NCBI GenBank assembly: GCA_937925925.1
Contig: CALANA010000084.1
Coordinates: 1 to 42,090 of the forward strand
From: an uncultured Chloroflexales bacterium
Lineage (GTDB): Bacteria; Chloroflexota; Chloroflexia; Chloroflexales; Chloroflexaceae
Direction: 5' to 3'
Length of the DNA stretch: 42,090 nucleotides
Made by a program: the position numbers and the translations under genes. The notes beneath the pieces were generated by a model. That model did no database searches. It was not told the DNA's origin and was given only the letters and a program-made list of their open reading frames with translations. Of this stretch, positions 31,669-39,658 are shown one piece after another (position 1 is the stretch's first letter; each line of letters opens with the position of its first letter).

Positions 31669-32925
31669 TTATGTCTGGGTCATTATTGACGTTGTTGATC
31701 GCGATGCCGTAGCTTGATAGTGCGTTGTAACCTGTTGATACACCCGATCCAGGGCCGGGAATACGCTGCGCCAGTCATAACGTTCCAACAGGTGCTTCCG
31801 TCCAGCCGCTGCAATTCGGGCACCGAAATCGGGATCTTGCAATAGCAGCGTCACCGCATCAGCAAACTCGCTCGGCGTGTCGGCCACCAGCACATGCTTG
31901 CCTGGTGTCAAATCAATACCAGCATACCCCACGCTGGTTGAAACGATCGGGATACCCCAGGCCAGCGCCTCTAGTATTTTTCCCTGTATTCTGCTGTTAC
32001 GACGCAGCGGCACCACCAGACATGCGGAGTGCCTTATATACGATGATATATCTGGCGCATCATCCGCGACCGTGATGGTTGTATCTTGCTGCGGCAAAGC
32101 CCGTACCGCATCTCCTGGTTGTTGACCACACACATACAGGTGTGTATCGCTCACTGCCCGCCGTACTATCGGATAAATAGTGTGCGCAAACCAGGATATT
32201 GCGTCCACATGAGCGGGATACAACATAGTTTCCAGACACAAAATGCCTCTGGCTGCGGGATCACGCATGACTGATCGCCGAGCCTGTGCATCCACCGCAA
32301 TTGGTATTATGGGAATATCACGCGGTTGCGGTATAACCTGCAACAATGCCTGGCGATCGGCATGACTCTCCGCCGTCACCGCTTCGAACGTAGAACAGAT
32401 GCGATCCTCGTAACGCTGAAGCAGGTGTTGCTCGCGCTTCAAGAACAACTGCTGCGGAAATTCACTCTGTTGCACCATACAATCCAGATTTGTTCTGACT
32501 GTATGATGCTGATCCAACAGGCGGGGAAGAGACAATCGCTCGGCAAACTGGGCCATGTTCAACTGATCGACATGCACAAGATCAAAGGGCTGTTGCTGCT
32601 CGGCAGCCTCGCGCACCAGGCGTGCCAGCAGACGGTGCATTGCCAGGCTGGCATTGCGCTCGATGAGAAAGGGTGTATCCCTCAGCAATGACATAGCCAG
32701 CGCCTGTGCGTCCCGTAGTCGTGAATGATGAAGATGAACAGTATGCACGGCGGCGCACATCGAGCGCAACTGTTCCGCCTGGACTTCTTCAGCGGCATTA
32801 CGGGTAAATGTGACGAGCGTTACCTCGTGCTGCGTCATCAAGTGCTGCATAAGATGATAAGGTCTCACCTGTGGCCCGCTATGAGGTGGGTAGGGCACAA
32901 TCTGAGTAAGCAATAAGATTTTCAT
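31669..32925 (-). CDS. Glycosyltransferase family 4 (GT-B fold)
   Basis: A 418-aa retaining sugar transferase, probably acting in cell-envelope polysaccharide or glycolipid synthesis. N-terminus MKILLLTQIVPYPPHSGPQV, then RPYHLMQHLMTQHEVTLVTF, is typical of GT4 enzymes with the early glycine-rich donor or acceptor loop. The C-terminal Rossmann half contains LVVPLRRNSRIQGKILEALAWGIPIVSTSVGYAGI, the EX7E-like nucleotide-sugar site (here KILEALAWGIPIV), and RKHLLERYDWRSVFPALDRV. No signal peptide. The Shine-Dalgarno is weak. A family C element (32949-33220) lies directly upstream in the gap to a second glycosyltransferase on the same strand. The donor and acceptor sugars are unknown. Confidence 0.85.
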   Translation of the reverse strand: MKILLLTQIVPYPPHSGPQVRPYHLMQHLMTQHEVTLVTFTRNAAEEVQAEQLRSMCAAVHTVHLHHSRLRDAQALAMSLLRDTPFLIERNASLAMHRLLARLVREAAEQQQPFDLVHVDQLNMAQFAERLSLPRLLDQHHTVRTNLDCMVQQSEFPQQLFLKREQHLLQRYEDRICSTFEAVTAESHADRQALLQVIPQPRDIPIIPIAVDAQARRSVMRDPAARGILCLETMLYPAHVDAISWFAHTIYPIVRRAVSDTHLYVCGQQPGDAVRALPQQDTTITVADDAPDISSYIRHSACLVVPLRRNSRIQGKILEALAWGIPIVSTSVGYAGIDLTPGKHVLVADTPSEFADAVTLLLQDPDFGARIAAAGRKHLLERYDWRSVFPALDRVYQQVTTHYQATASRSTTSIMTQT

Positions 32926-32948
32926 AGGAATATACTCAGTTTCTTGTT

Positions 32949-33220
32949 CAGGACTTATGCGGTGGTATGGTCAGATAGCCTTTTCGCCGGAGTTTACCCA
33001 TTCGACTGCGCTCAGGGCAAGCTCTGAGCGAAGCCGAATGGGGCAGAGCGGTACATTGTTTCTTTCCCCCCACATTTTCGCCGTAGGCGAAAATGTGGGG
33101 GGGGGAAAGAGTCGCTTCCTCGCTGCCGAAGGCGCAAAAGCTTGTCCCGTTCGACTGCGCTCAGGGCAAGCTCTGAGCGTCGTCGAAGGAACGTGGTGTT
33201 CACGCGACCGCGTAAGTCCT
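32949..33220 (+). mobile_element. Family C element C5 between two glycosyltransferase genes
   Basis: Starts CAGGACTTATGCGG (32949) and ends CCGCGTAAGTCCT (33220). TTGTT flanks both sides (32944-32948 and, one base off, 33222-33226). The interior has the CGACTGCGCTCAGGGCAAGC hairpins twice and a long central palindrome (CCCCCCACATTTTCGCC ... GGCGAAAATGTGGGGGG). Gene order suggests it was inserted into an existing minus-strand gene pair. Confidence 0.7.
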
Positions 33221-33224
33221 ATTG

Positions 33225-34025
33225 TTAATTGTGCAGATGGGATCGAAAAGGCATATACCCCTGTTGCAGCGAATACTCTTGTGCCGCCTGGAGTGCTGTG
33301 GCTGCGACTATTGGATCAATCGGCTTCAGGTGGGGTGCTATACCCCGCCAGTTACGCCAGCGTAGTAAGGTGACAATCGCTTTTAGCCCGTCAATTTTTT
33401 GGATTTTCTTCCCCTCTTCATACGTGCGACCCATATAGGAAATGGGTACCTGGTAGATGCGGTAGCCCAGGCGCAGCACTTTGGCGGTTATTTCTGGCTC
33501 GATACGAAAATCATTGCTCTCAAGCTGCAGGCTGCGCATAATGTCGGTGCGCATAACCTTGTAGCATGTTTCCATATCACTGATCCAGCAGTTATACAGG
33601 AAATTGGTCAGCAGCGTCAGAAATTTGTTCCCGACTGCATTCCAGAAATACATCCCTGTGTGACGCCCCAGGAAACGGGCACCAAACACGACATCAACCC
33701 GCCCGGACACTATCGGACGAATAAGCTCGTAGTAGTCGTTGGGATCATACTCAAGATCGCTGTCCTGAATAATAACAATCTCACCGCGTGCTGCGGCCAG
33801 GCCGGTGCGAATGGCCTCACCCTTCCCGCGATTGCTGGCATGCCGAAATACCTGAATGGACGTATCCTTCGCCGCAATCTCGTGCAACAGATCTGACGTT
33901 TGATCCTGCGAGAAATCATCGACAACGATGATTTCCTTCTGCAGGCGCACCGCCTGTACCTGCTCAATAATCGAGCCAATGGTCTTCGCTTCATTGTAGC
34001 AGGGCATAATCACAGATAGTAACAA
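33225..34025 (-). CDS. Glycosyltransferase family 2 (dolichyl-phosphate mannose synthase-like)
   Basis: A GT-A fold enzyme that transfers a sugar from a nucleotide donor, typically to a polyprenyl phosphate. Conserved elements: LLLSVIMPCYNEAKTIGSII, EIIVVDDFSQDQTSDLLHEI, RGKGEAIRTGLAAARGEIVI, and the metal-binding IIQDSDLEYDPNDYYELI. ISDMETCYKVMRTDIMRSLQ and FRIEPEITAKVLRLGYRIYQ, then VPISYMGRTYEEGKKI, are typical of DPM1/GtrB-like proteins. I propose TTG 34025 (266 aa) because AGGAGG lies 6 nt upstream; ATG 34058 would place that Shine-Dalgarno inside the coding region. There are no C-terminal membrane helices, so it is a soluble or peripheral form. Confidence 0.88.
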   Translation of the reverse strand: MLLSVIMPCYNEAKTIGSIIEQVQAVRLQKEIIVVDDFSQDQTSDLLHEIAAKDTSIQVFRHASNRGKGEAIRTGLAAARGEIVIIQDSDLEYDPNDYYELIRPIVSGRVDVVFGARFLGRHTGMYFWNAVGNKFLTLLTNFLYNCWISDMETCYKVMRTDIMRSLQLESNDFRIEPEITAKVLRLGYRIYQVPISYMGRTYEEGKKIQKIDGLKAIVTLLRWRNWRGIAPHLKPIDPIVAATALQAAQEYSLQQGYMPFRSHLHN

Positions 34026-34044
34026 GGTAATCCCTCCTGTTGGT

Positions 34045-34190
34045 GTATATGTTGACACGTTAGTACGTTTGTAGGTTCGTACATTGGCACATTAATATGT
34101 TGCAGCGTTGGGATTGGTTGAACGTTAGCGCGATGGTTGGGTAGGGCGTTGGTACGTTGATGTGATGTGATGTTCAAATATGCACATGTT
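34045..34190. repeat. Degenerate short-period repeat (GTTNGTACGTT-type)
   Basis: The region is a run of loosely repeated 10-12-nt units such as TTAGTACGTTTG, TAGGTTCGTACATT and GTTGGTACGTTG. Its minus-strand translation reads like a low-complexity peptide (HRANVQPIPTLQHINVPMYE) which I do not accept as a gene. It lies directly upstream of the GT2 gene. Confidence 0.45.
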
Positions 34191-34375
34191 AATTGAGCAT
34201 TGCTCTCTATAACAGTTCTATGCATCGGGAACACAGGGCCACACGGAAAATCGAGTGGCGGTGCTGGCAGTCAGCAATGGTGCTATAGCACCGCGTTACT
34301 CGTGTCAGTTATCGTAATCCGATTGTAATGGTAAGCGTAGAGTCCAGGCTTGACGCTGAACGGGGCGCTACCAGT

Positions 34376-34733
34376 CTAATACTACAATGATACTGTCCCT
34401 GGAAAGAGATTGCGAGGGACGTAGGGACGTTGCATGCAAGGCTCTTATGCCGCACCCCCTCGGCCCCCTTCAAAAGTGTAGATTTTTTAATTATATCATG
34501 TTGGGATGCGGCAAAACGCGCCTGCTCCCCCCCAGCGGGGGTCTGCCCCTACTGGGGGATGTCCTGATGCCGCAAAACCGAGCGTTGCGCAAAAAAACCG
34601 ACACTTGAGAGCCCTGGCCCCTCTGGGGTGTGGGGGAAGGGTGCGCCGAAGCCGCGCCGCACCAGAAAGGGAACATGTGCGGGGCCGCAGGCCCCCGCAT
34701 CCCCGCCGAGACGAAGTCTCCGTGTAGTATTAG
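34376..34733 (+). mobile_element. Family A-related element A7 with distinct 11-bp ends, carrying a nested family B element
   Basis: CTAATACTACA (34376-34386) and TGTAGTATTAG (34723-34733) are perfect inverted ends, different from the ATACC ends of other family A copies. The inner parts are family A-like: CCCTGGAAAGAGATTGCGAG near the left, then GCCGCGCCGCACCAGAAAGG, GGGGCCGCAGGCCCC and GACGAAGTCTC on the right. The nested element B1 occupies 34473-34607. No gene is present. The 34191-34375 flank has a family E fragment at about 34340. Confidence 0.65.
34473..34607 (+). mobile_element. Family B element B1, nested in A7
   Basis: Left end AAAGTGTAGATTTTTT and right end CAAAAAAACCGACACTTG are inverted relative to each other. 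The interior holds a CCCCCCAGCGGGGG hairpin and CCTGATGCCGCAAAACCGAG. The same order is found at 38971-39109, at about the same length. Confidence 0.65.
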
Positions 34734-34945
34734 GATTGCTGTAGTATTACTCTCCGTAGTTTGACCAAAGAATAAATGAAATCATTTCAGAACGTACAAT
34801 CAGGACTGGCAAATCAGGAGAAGAATGATGACTCGATGCTTATCTTTTGCTTACACTCAATGTATAGCATGAAGATAAACAACAGCCAAACAAACAACCG
34901 ACATATGATGTCGAAATTGTTATCTCGTTTTTATACTGATGCGAA

Positions 34946-35434
34946 TCAATGATCTTGTTTGTAGTCAAACCCGGCTCGTTCGGCTACCAGGGACAGATGT
35001 TTTGAGGAGGAACGACAGGGTTGACGCTGACCGGTCTCCCAATCGCTAATTGTTTGCTGCCGCATGCACAACTCGTCGGCCAGTTGCGACTGTGTATAGC
35101 CCATGTGTCGGCGTAGAGACTTAATCAGTTGCCCATTCCACAATCCACTTGCGTCTACTTTGGGAATATCATAACTAACTTTTACTCGGCAAAATGTTAC
35201 CTGTTCGCTGGCAAGATCAATATGCACAACATGATAGCTGGCTTTCTTCCATGACTGTGCCTGTAGGCCGCCTTTATCCCGATTGCTCCACCAGCCCCGA
35301 TTCCGCCGAGCCGATGGTGGTAGATGCTGGCCTAATATAGCTTCAATCGTGGCAAAATCCAGTGTTATTTCTTCTTGCTGGCAATGATACAGATGATCAA
35401 AAAGAGGTTTATATTTGCTGTGCGGATTATTCAT
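34946..35434 (-). CDS. XRE-family HTH protein with N-terminal DUF7662-like domain
   Basis: A 162-aa putative transcription regulator. Residues 1-85 (KYKPLFDHLYHCQQEEITLD, FATIEAILGQHLPPSARRNR, GWWSNRDKGGLQAQSWKKAS, YHVVHIDLASEQVTFCRV) match a small domain often annotated DUF7662, of unknown function and usually standing alone. Residues about 103-160 are a clear XRE/Cro-C1 helix-turn-helix (SLRRHMGYTQSQLADELCMR, QQTISDWETGQRQP). The fusion suggests that the first domain senses or binds something and the second binds DNA. AGGTAG lies close to the ATG. It stands alone with no toxin-like neighbour. Base composition here is lower in GC than in neighbouring genes, hinting at recent acquisition. Confidence 0.75.
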   Translation of the reverse strand: MNNPHSKYKPLFDHLYHCQQEEITLDFATIEAILGQHLPPSARRNRGWWSNRDKGGLQAQSWKKASYHVVHIDLASEQVTFCRVKVSYDIPKVDASGLWNGQLIKSLRRHMGYTQSQLADELCMRQQTISDWETGQRQPCRSSSKHLSLVAERAGFDYKQDH

Positions 35435-35449
35435 AACTACCTGTTTGTC

Positions 35450-35684
35450 AAAGAGTTATATCAAATTCAGATAAACATGTATCCTTGCTGCCGAGGGCAA
35501 AAAGGCGAATTGATTATACCACCACGTACCTCGTGTTAGAAAACAGGACGCGCGCAGTGCGAACGCCCGGCCCGTGGACGGGCAGGCTGTTGTTGCCAAA
35601 GCCCGCCTGTGCAGACGGTTGTGCAAGATACACCAGCAACCTGTGTAACACAGTGCGCCTATTATAGCACGGGCATAATTGTGC
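35450..35684. other. Intergenic region with decayed repeat sequence
   Basis: GCTGCCGAGGGCAAAAAGGCG and CAGGACGCGCGCAGTGCGAAC recall family C interior and end sequence; GCCCGGCCCGTGGACGGGC is a hairpin. No complete element and no gene is visible. Confidence 0.35.
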
Positions 35685-35690
35685 TATGAT
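35666..35690 (+). promoter_or_regulatory. Putative tex promoter with inverted repeat
   Basis: TATGAT at 35685-35690 is a plausible -10, 71 bp before the tex start. AGCAC (35666-35670) and GTGCT (35681-35685) form an inverted repeat with a 10-bp spacer that would cover the -10 and spacer region. No good -35 is seen. The -10 overlaps an in-frame ATG at 35686, which argues against using that codon as the start. Confidence 0.4.
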
Positions 35691-35760
35691 ACATAGAGAC
35701 GGCTGCTATCGACGCGGGAGCGTCGGCACCAGTACCAGTTCGTTCCGCAATAATGACAGA

Positions 35761-37923
35761 ATGATGACACAAACAATAACCTATGCCGGCCGCATTGCCG
35801 ACCAGACTCATCTGCGTGCGACGCAGGTCGCTGCCACGATCGAGTTGCTTGATGCCGGCAATACTGTGCCCTTTATTGCGCGTTATCGCAAGGAACGCAC
35901 CGGTGGCCTGGACGAAGATCAGTTGCGCCAGATCAGTGCCCTGCTGCAACATCTGCGGGCGCTCGATGAACGTCGCCAGACGATCATCGACTCGATCACT
36001 GCCCAGGGCCAGCTCACGCCTGAACTACATCAGCAACTGCTGGCAGCCGATAGCCGCACTGCGCTGGAAGATCTGTATCAGCCTTATAAGCCAAAACGCC
36101 GCACACGGGCCAGCATTGCGTGTGAAAAGGGATTGCAAGCTCTGGCTGACCTGATCATGCAGCAGGCACCGCTGTCCCAATCCAGCACCGAACTGGCGAC
36201 GCCGTTTCTCTCGGACGGGGTACCAACGATTGAGGAAGCACTGGCCGGAGCGCGTGATATTGTGGCTGAAACGATCAGTGACCATCCTGACATCCGCCGT
36301 CGCACACGCGAGAAGGCATTCCAGTGGGGCGTGCTGCGCTGTGAGAAGATCCAGAAGGCCGACGATCCACGCGGGGTGTATCAGACCTACTATGCATTTG
36401 AGGGTCTGGTCAGTCGCCTGCGTCCTTATCAGGCGCTGGCGATGAATCGGGGCGAAGCCGAGAAAATCTTACGGGTGAGCATACAGGTACCGGAGCGCGA
36501 CTGGCAAGCTGCGATTGCGACGGTGATTCGCCCCAGCCGGGTCTCGCCGCTGGCAGTGCATCTGGAGTTGGCAATTGCCGACGCGGCCGAGCGGTTGCTA
36601 CTGCCAGCGATTGAGCGCGATGTACGGCGTGTGTTGACTGAGCAGGCGGAAGCGCACGCCATCAGTGTCTTTGCTACCAACCTGCGTAGCCTGTTGAGTC
36701 AGCCGCCGTTGAGCCAGCATATCGTGCTGGGCATCGATCCTGGCTATCGCACCGGGTGTAAAGTGGCCGTGGTTGATCCCACGGGCAAGCTGCTGCAGAC
36801 GGTGACGATCTTTCCGCATGCGCCGCAGCACCAGTGGGATCAGGCTCGACATATCCTGGCTACGCTGATCGCCCGCCATACGGTGACGTTGATCGCCATT
36901 GGCAACGGCACTGCCTCACGCGAGACGGAACAACTGGTAGCCAGCCTGACCCGCAGTGTTGAGGGGGTTTACTATCTTATGGTCAACGAGGCTGGTGCCA
37001 GCGTCTACAGTGCCAGCCCGTTGGCTCGCGTTGAACTGCCCGACCTGGATGTCAGTATGCGTGGGGCGGTCTCCATCGCCCGTCGCGTGCAGGATCCGCT
37101 GGCCGAACTGGTCAAAATCGATCCGCAAGCCATTGGTGTCGGACTGTACCAGCACGATGTTGACCAGCGTCAACTGGCCGGAGCGCTAACGGGCGTGGTT
37201 GAGAGCGTGGTTAACCAGGTTGGTGTAGATGTCAACACCGCATCACCGGCGCTGCTCACGTATGTGGCCGGCATTGGCCCGAAACTGGCCGAACGCATTG
37301 TGGCCTATCGCAACGAGCATGGGCCGTTTCCTAATCGGGCGACGATCAAGAAGGTCTCTGGCCTGGGGCCGAAAGCCTTTGAGCAGTCAGCCGGCTTCTT
37401 GCGGATTCGCGCTGGCACGAATCCGCTTGATGCCAGTGCCATCCATCCTGAGAGTTATGCCACAGCGGAAGCGGTGTTGCAACGTGCTGGCGTGCATGCC
37501 CACGTACCGCCCGCTGCACGTCAGGCGGCATTACAGGCTTTGCAGCAGCAGCAATCGCTGGATGAACTGGCGGCTGAACTGGAAGCCGGTGTGCCCACCC
37601 TGACCGATATTGTTGAGCAACTGTTGCGCCCCGGTCGTGATCCACGCATCGATCTGCCCGCGCCGATCCTGCGTAGCGATGTGTTATTGCTGGACGACCT
37701 GGTGCCAGGACTGCTGCTCAAGGGCACCGTGCGTAACGTGGTTGACTTTGGGGCCTTTATCGACATCGGGGTCAAGCAAGATGCGCTGTTGCATCGTAGT
37801 CAATTCCCTGCTGGAACGATCCTCAACGTTGGCGATGTGATCGATGTGGAAATTCAGAAGGTAGAAGCTGAACGTGGGCGCATCGCGCTGGCCTGGCCTG
37901 CAAGGAGCGATGATGAATCGTGA
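35761..37923 (+). CDS. tex: Tex-family RNA-binding transcription accessory protein
   Basis: A highly conserved cytoplasmic protein that binds RNA and influences transcription. Domains in order: the N-terminal helical Tex region (VPFIARYRKERTGGLDEDQL), the YqgF/RNase H-like domain (VLGIDPGYRTGCKVAVVDPT, about residues 320-460), the helix-hairpin-helix repeats (YVAGIGPKLAERIVAYRNEH, KKVSGLGPKAFEQSAGFLRI) and a C-terminal S1 domain (LLKGTVRNVVDFGAFIDIGV, ending GRIALAWPA). Length 720 aa is normal. I chose ATG 35761 (or 35764) since the family starts around here. The small membrane protein gene overlaps its stop codon, and aroK follows, giving a likely operon. Confidence 0.94.
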   Translation: MMTQTITYAGRIADQTHLRATQVAATIELLDAGNTVPFIARYRKERTGGLDEDQLRQISALLQHLRALDERRQTIIDSITAQGQLTPELHQQLLAADSRTALEDLYQPYKPKRRTRASIACEKGLQALADLIMQQAPLSQSSTELATPFLSDGVPTIEEALAGARDIVAETISDHPDIRRRTREKAFQWGVLRCEKIQKADDPRGVYQTYYAFEGLVSRLRPYQALAMNRGEAEKILRVSIQVPERDWQAAIATVIRPSRVSPLAVHLELAIADAAERLLLPAIERDVRRVLTEQAEAHAISVFATNLRSLLSQPPLSQHIVLGIDPGYRTGCKVAVVDPTGKLLQTVTIFPHAPQHQWDQARHILATLIARHTVTLIAIGNGTASRETEQLVASLTRSVEGVYYLMVNEAGASVYSASPLARVELPDLDVSMRGAVSIARRVQDPLAELVKIDPQAIGVGLYQHDVDQRQLAGALTGVVESVVNQVGVDVNTASPALLTYVAGIGPKLAERIVAYRNEHGPFPNRATIKKVSGLGPKAFEQSAGFLRIRAGTNPLDASAIHPESYATAEAVLQRAGVHAHVPPAARQAALQALQQQQSLDELAAELEAGVPTLTDIVEQLLRPGRDPRIDLPAPILRSDVLLLDDLVPGLLLKGTVRNVVDFGAFIDIGVKQDALLHRSQFPAGTILNVGDVIDVEIQKVEAERGRIALAWPARSDDES

Positions 37924-38077
37924 TAATCCACGGGTACGTCTGGCCCTATCCATTATTGGTCTGGTATTTATCGTTGCCTCACTGGTGATGACGTTCTGGA
38001 CGGGTTCGATGGTCTGGGGTTACGGGCTATTGCTGGTGGCCCTGGCAGCCGCACTCATTCTGCGTTGGCGGCGTTGA
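37913..38077 (+). CDS. Small membrane protein (54 aa)
   Basis: MNRDNPRVRLALSIIGLVFI begins a short protein with two closely spaced hydrophobic helices (SIIGLVFIVASLVMTFWTG and GYGLLLVALAAALILRW), with positively charged ends. AAGGAG lies 5 nt before ATG 37913, inside the 3' end of tex; the start overlaps the tex stop codon by 11 bp. aroK starts 9 bp after it. No family is recognised. The tight packing between two solid genes and the good Shine-Dalgarno support expression. Confidence 0.7.
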   Translation: MNRDNPRVRLALSIIGLVFIVASLVMTFWTGSMVWGYGLLLVALAAALILRWRR

Positions 38078-38086
38078 GAGAGCGCT

Positions 38087-38617
38087 ATGTACAAACATAT
38101 TGCGTTGATTGGTCTCAGTGGCACCGGTAAGTCGACGGTAGCCCGTGTCCTGGCCGAGCAATCTGGTTGGGACTGGAGGGATACCGATGCGGTCATTGTT
38201 GCTCAGACCGGCTGTACGATTGCCGATATCTTTGCCAGCGAGGGCGAGACGGCATTCCGCAACCGCGAGACGGCGGTGCTACGTACAATGCTGCAGGCAG
38301 CCACACGTCCATACGTGATTGCTACTGGTGGTGGGATTGTTCTCCAGGCAGCGAACCGCGACGTGCTGCAAATGTATGCCTACGTGGTCTGGATGGATGC
38401 ACCGACCAGCACGCTACTGGCGCGGCTGCAAGCGCATGCTGAACAGCGCCCGCTGCTGGCTACCGATGATCCGCATGTCAGTCTTGATGCGCTCCGGGCA
38501 GCGCGTTGCCACCTCTATCAGGCGCTGGCCGACCAGGTGATCGATACCAGCAATCTGACACCAGAACAGGTGGCTGCAGCCGTGCTGGAAGGATATTGGG
38601 CGTCTGTCTCGTCATAA
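38087..38617 (+). CDS. aroK: Shikimate kinase
   Basis: Phosphorylates shikimate at O3 using ATP in the pathway to chorismate and aromatic amino acids. The 176-aa length is standard. Walker A GLSGTGKSTVARVLAEQSGW is at residues about 9-28; the substrate-binding Asp in WRDTDAVIVAQTG, the Arg in EGETAFRNRETAVL (about residue 58), and the ATGGGIV loop follow. The lid Arg lies in HAEQRPLLATDDP. The stop codon TAA (38615-38617) coincides with the first base of an adjacent family A-type element at 38617, so the extreme C-terminus may have been set by that insertion. No other aro gene is adjacent. Confidence 0.93.
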   Translation: MYKHIALIGLSGTGKSTVARVLAEQSGWDWRDTDAVIVAQTGCTIADIFASEGETAFRNRETAVLRTMLQAATRPYVIATGGGIVLQAANRDVLQMYAYVVWMDAPTSTLLARLQAHAEQRPLLATDDPHVSLDALRAARCHLYQALADQVIDTSNLTPEQVAAAVLEGYWASVSS

Positions 38618-39185
38618 TACCGTTTCGACGTGACCATTGCGCATGTTCGTGTCATGCACCCGCGTTCCACGGTCGTTCATCACCCGATGGATTTCGCCTT
38701 CGGCAGAGCGGTACTTTTGCTCTTTACGTGCGTCCCGTCCCCGCGGCTGCGGTCGAAACGGTTGACCTACGTTACCAGCTTGACAACCAGGCGTCCCGTC
38801 TCTGCGGTCGCGGTCGAAACGCGGCGGCGCATGCCCCACCGCGTCCGTTCTGACATACGGAAAGGGTTCTCCCCTGTCTTCCACTCCAGATGAGCATGTA
38901 TAATGAGTGAGATAAACCCATGTCCTGACATACGGAAACGGAAAGGGTTCTCCCCTGTCTTCCACCCTCACAAGTGCAGGTTTTTTCGATTATATCGTGT
39001 TGCGATATGGCAAACCGCCCCTGCCATCTCCCCCCCCGACCCCCCACAGGGGGTGTGGGGGGTGTCCTGATGCCGAAAAACCGAGCTTTGCGCAAAAAAA
39101 CTATACTTGAAAGTGTCCCCCACCCGCTCGGAGCGGGGGAGTAAGGGAGGCGAAAAGGTGCAGAAGCTCAAAGTCAAATTGGTAT
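38617..39185 (-). repeat. Family A-type element A8 with internal direct repeat and nested B2
   Basis: ATACCGTTTCGACGTGACCA (38617 on) and AAAGTCAAATTGGTAT (ending 39185) are the family A termini in inverted orientation. Inside, the phrase GACATACGGAAA...GGGTTCTCCCCTGTCTTCCA occurs twice (about 38852-38885 and 38928-38966). GGTCGAAACGGTTGACC and GGTCGCGGTCGAAACG hint at an additional nested terminus. Element B2 lies at 38971-39109. At 569 bp it is the largest repeat in the window; no gene is recognised. Confidence 0.6.
38971..39109 (+). mobile_element. Family B element B2, nested in A8
   Basis: CAAGTGCAGGTTTTTT (38971-38986) and CAAAAAAACTATACTTG (39093-39109) form inverted ends. The interior GGGGGTGTGGGGGGTGTCCT and GATGCCGAAAAACCGAGC matches B1. 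Element length (139 bp) is nearly that of B1 (135 bp). Confidence 0.65.
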
Positions 39186-39295
39186 AACCGGACGTACGTA
39201 GTTGTTCCAATAAAACATCTTTCTCACCTGCAGCAGCGTGGAAGACCCACTTTGCCACATTACCGGCAGGCGAAAAAGACGGTAGCAATGAGCGA

Positions 39296-39541
39296 CTGCA
39301 TACCTCACTCCAGGGAACATGCACGCCCGCGCTCCCAGGTGCGCGGGCGTGGTGGCGGGCAGGACGTACCGGGGAGCGCGGGCATCTTGCCCGCACGGGC
39401 GGGCGGGCGCAACGCACCCGGGAGCGTAGGCATCTTGCCCGCACGGGCGGGCGGGACGCATCCGGGAGCGCGGGCAGCGTACTCGCACGGGCGTACCATG
39501 AACGCTGACGACGACGCGTACCCCCAGATCTGAACAGGTAC
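39296..39541. repeat. Family D element D7 with expanded tandem core
   Basis: The right end GAACAGGTAC (39532-39541) is identical to that of D1. The core contains about three tandem units of roughly 53 bp, each with CGGGAGCG..GGCATCTTGCCCGCACGG or close variants. The left terminus is not clear. The stretch 39186-39295 carries no recognised gene. Confidence 0.6.
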
Positions 39542-39658
39542 CCTCTTAACAAGAATTTGATTTTCCCGGCAACATATGGTACTCTTCCGCTTCTGCCGGA
39601 GCCCGGTTTGCCTCGGTACGTTATCCGTGTCATGATGACAACGACCCTGGGAGGTCAT

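Noticed and set aside
35686-35760. Upstream ATG of tex adding 25 residues
   Set aside because: The added sequence has no family match and a likely -10 (TATGAT) overlaps that ATG.
39340-39500. Possible CRISPR-like repeats
   Set aside because: Units are contiguous, about 53 bp, GC-rich and internally palindromic with no unique spacers and no cas genes; interpreted as expanded core of a family D element.
38968-39633. 221-codon minus-strand frame
   Set aside because: Runs through elements B2, A8 and D7; Arg/Pro/Ala-rich repeats (RCPRSPVRPARHHARAP) are GC-rich hairpin DNA read as protein.
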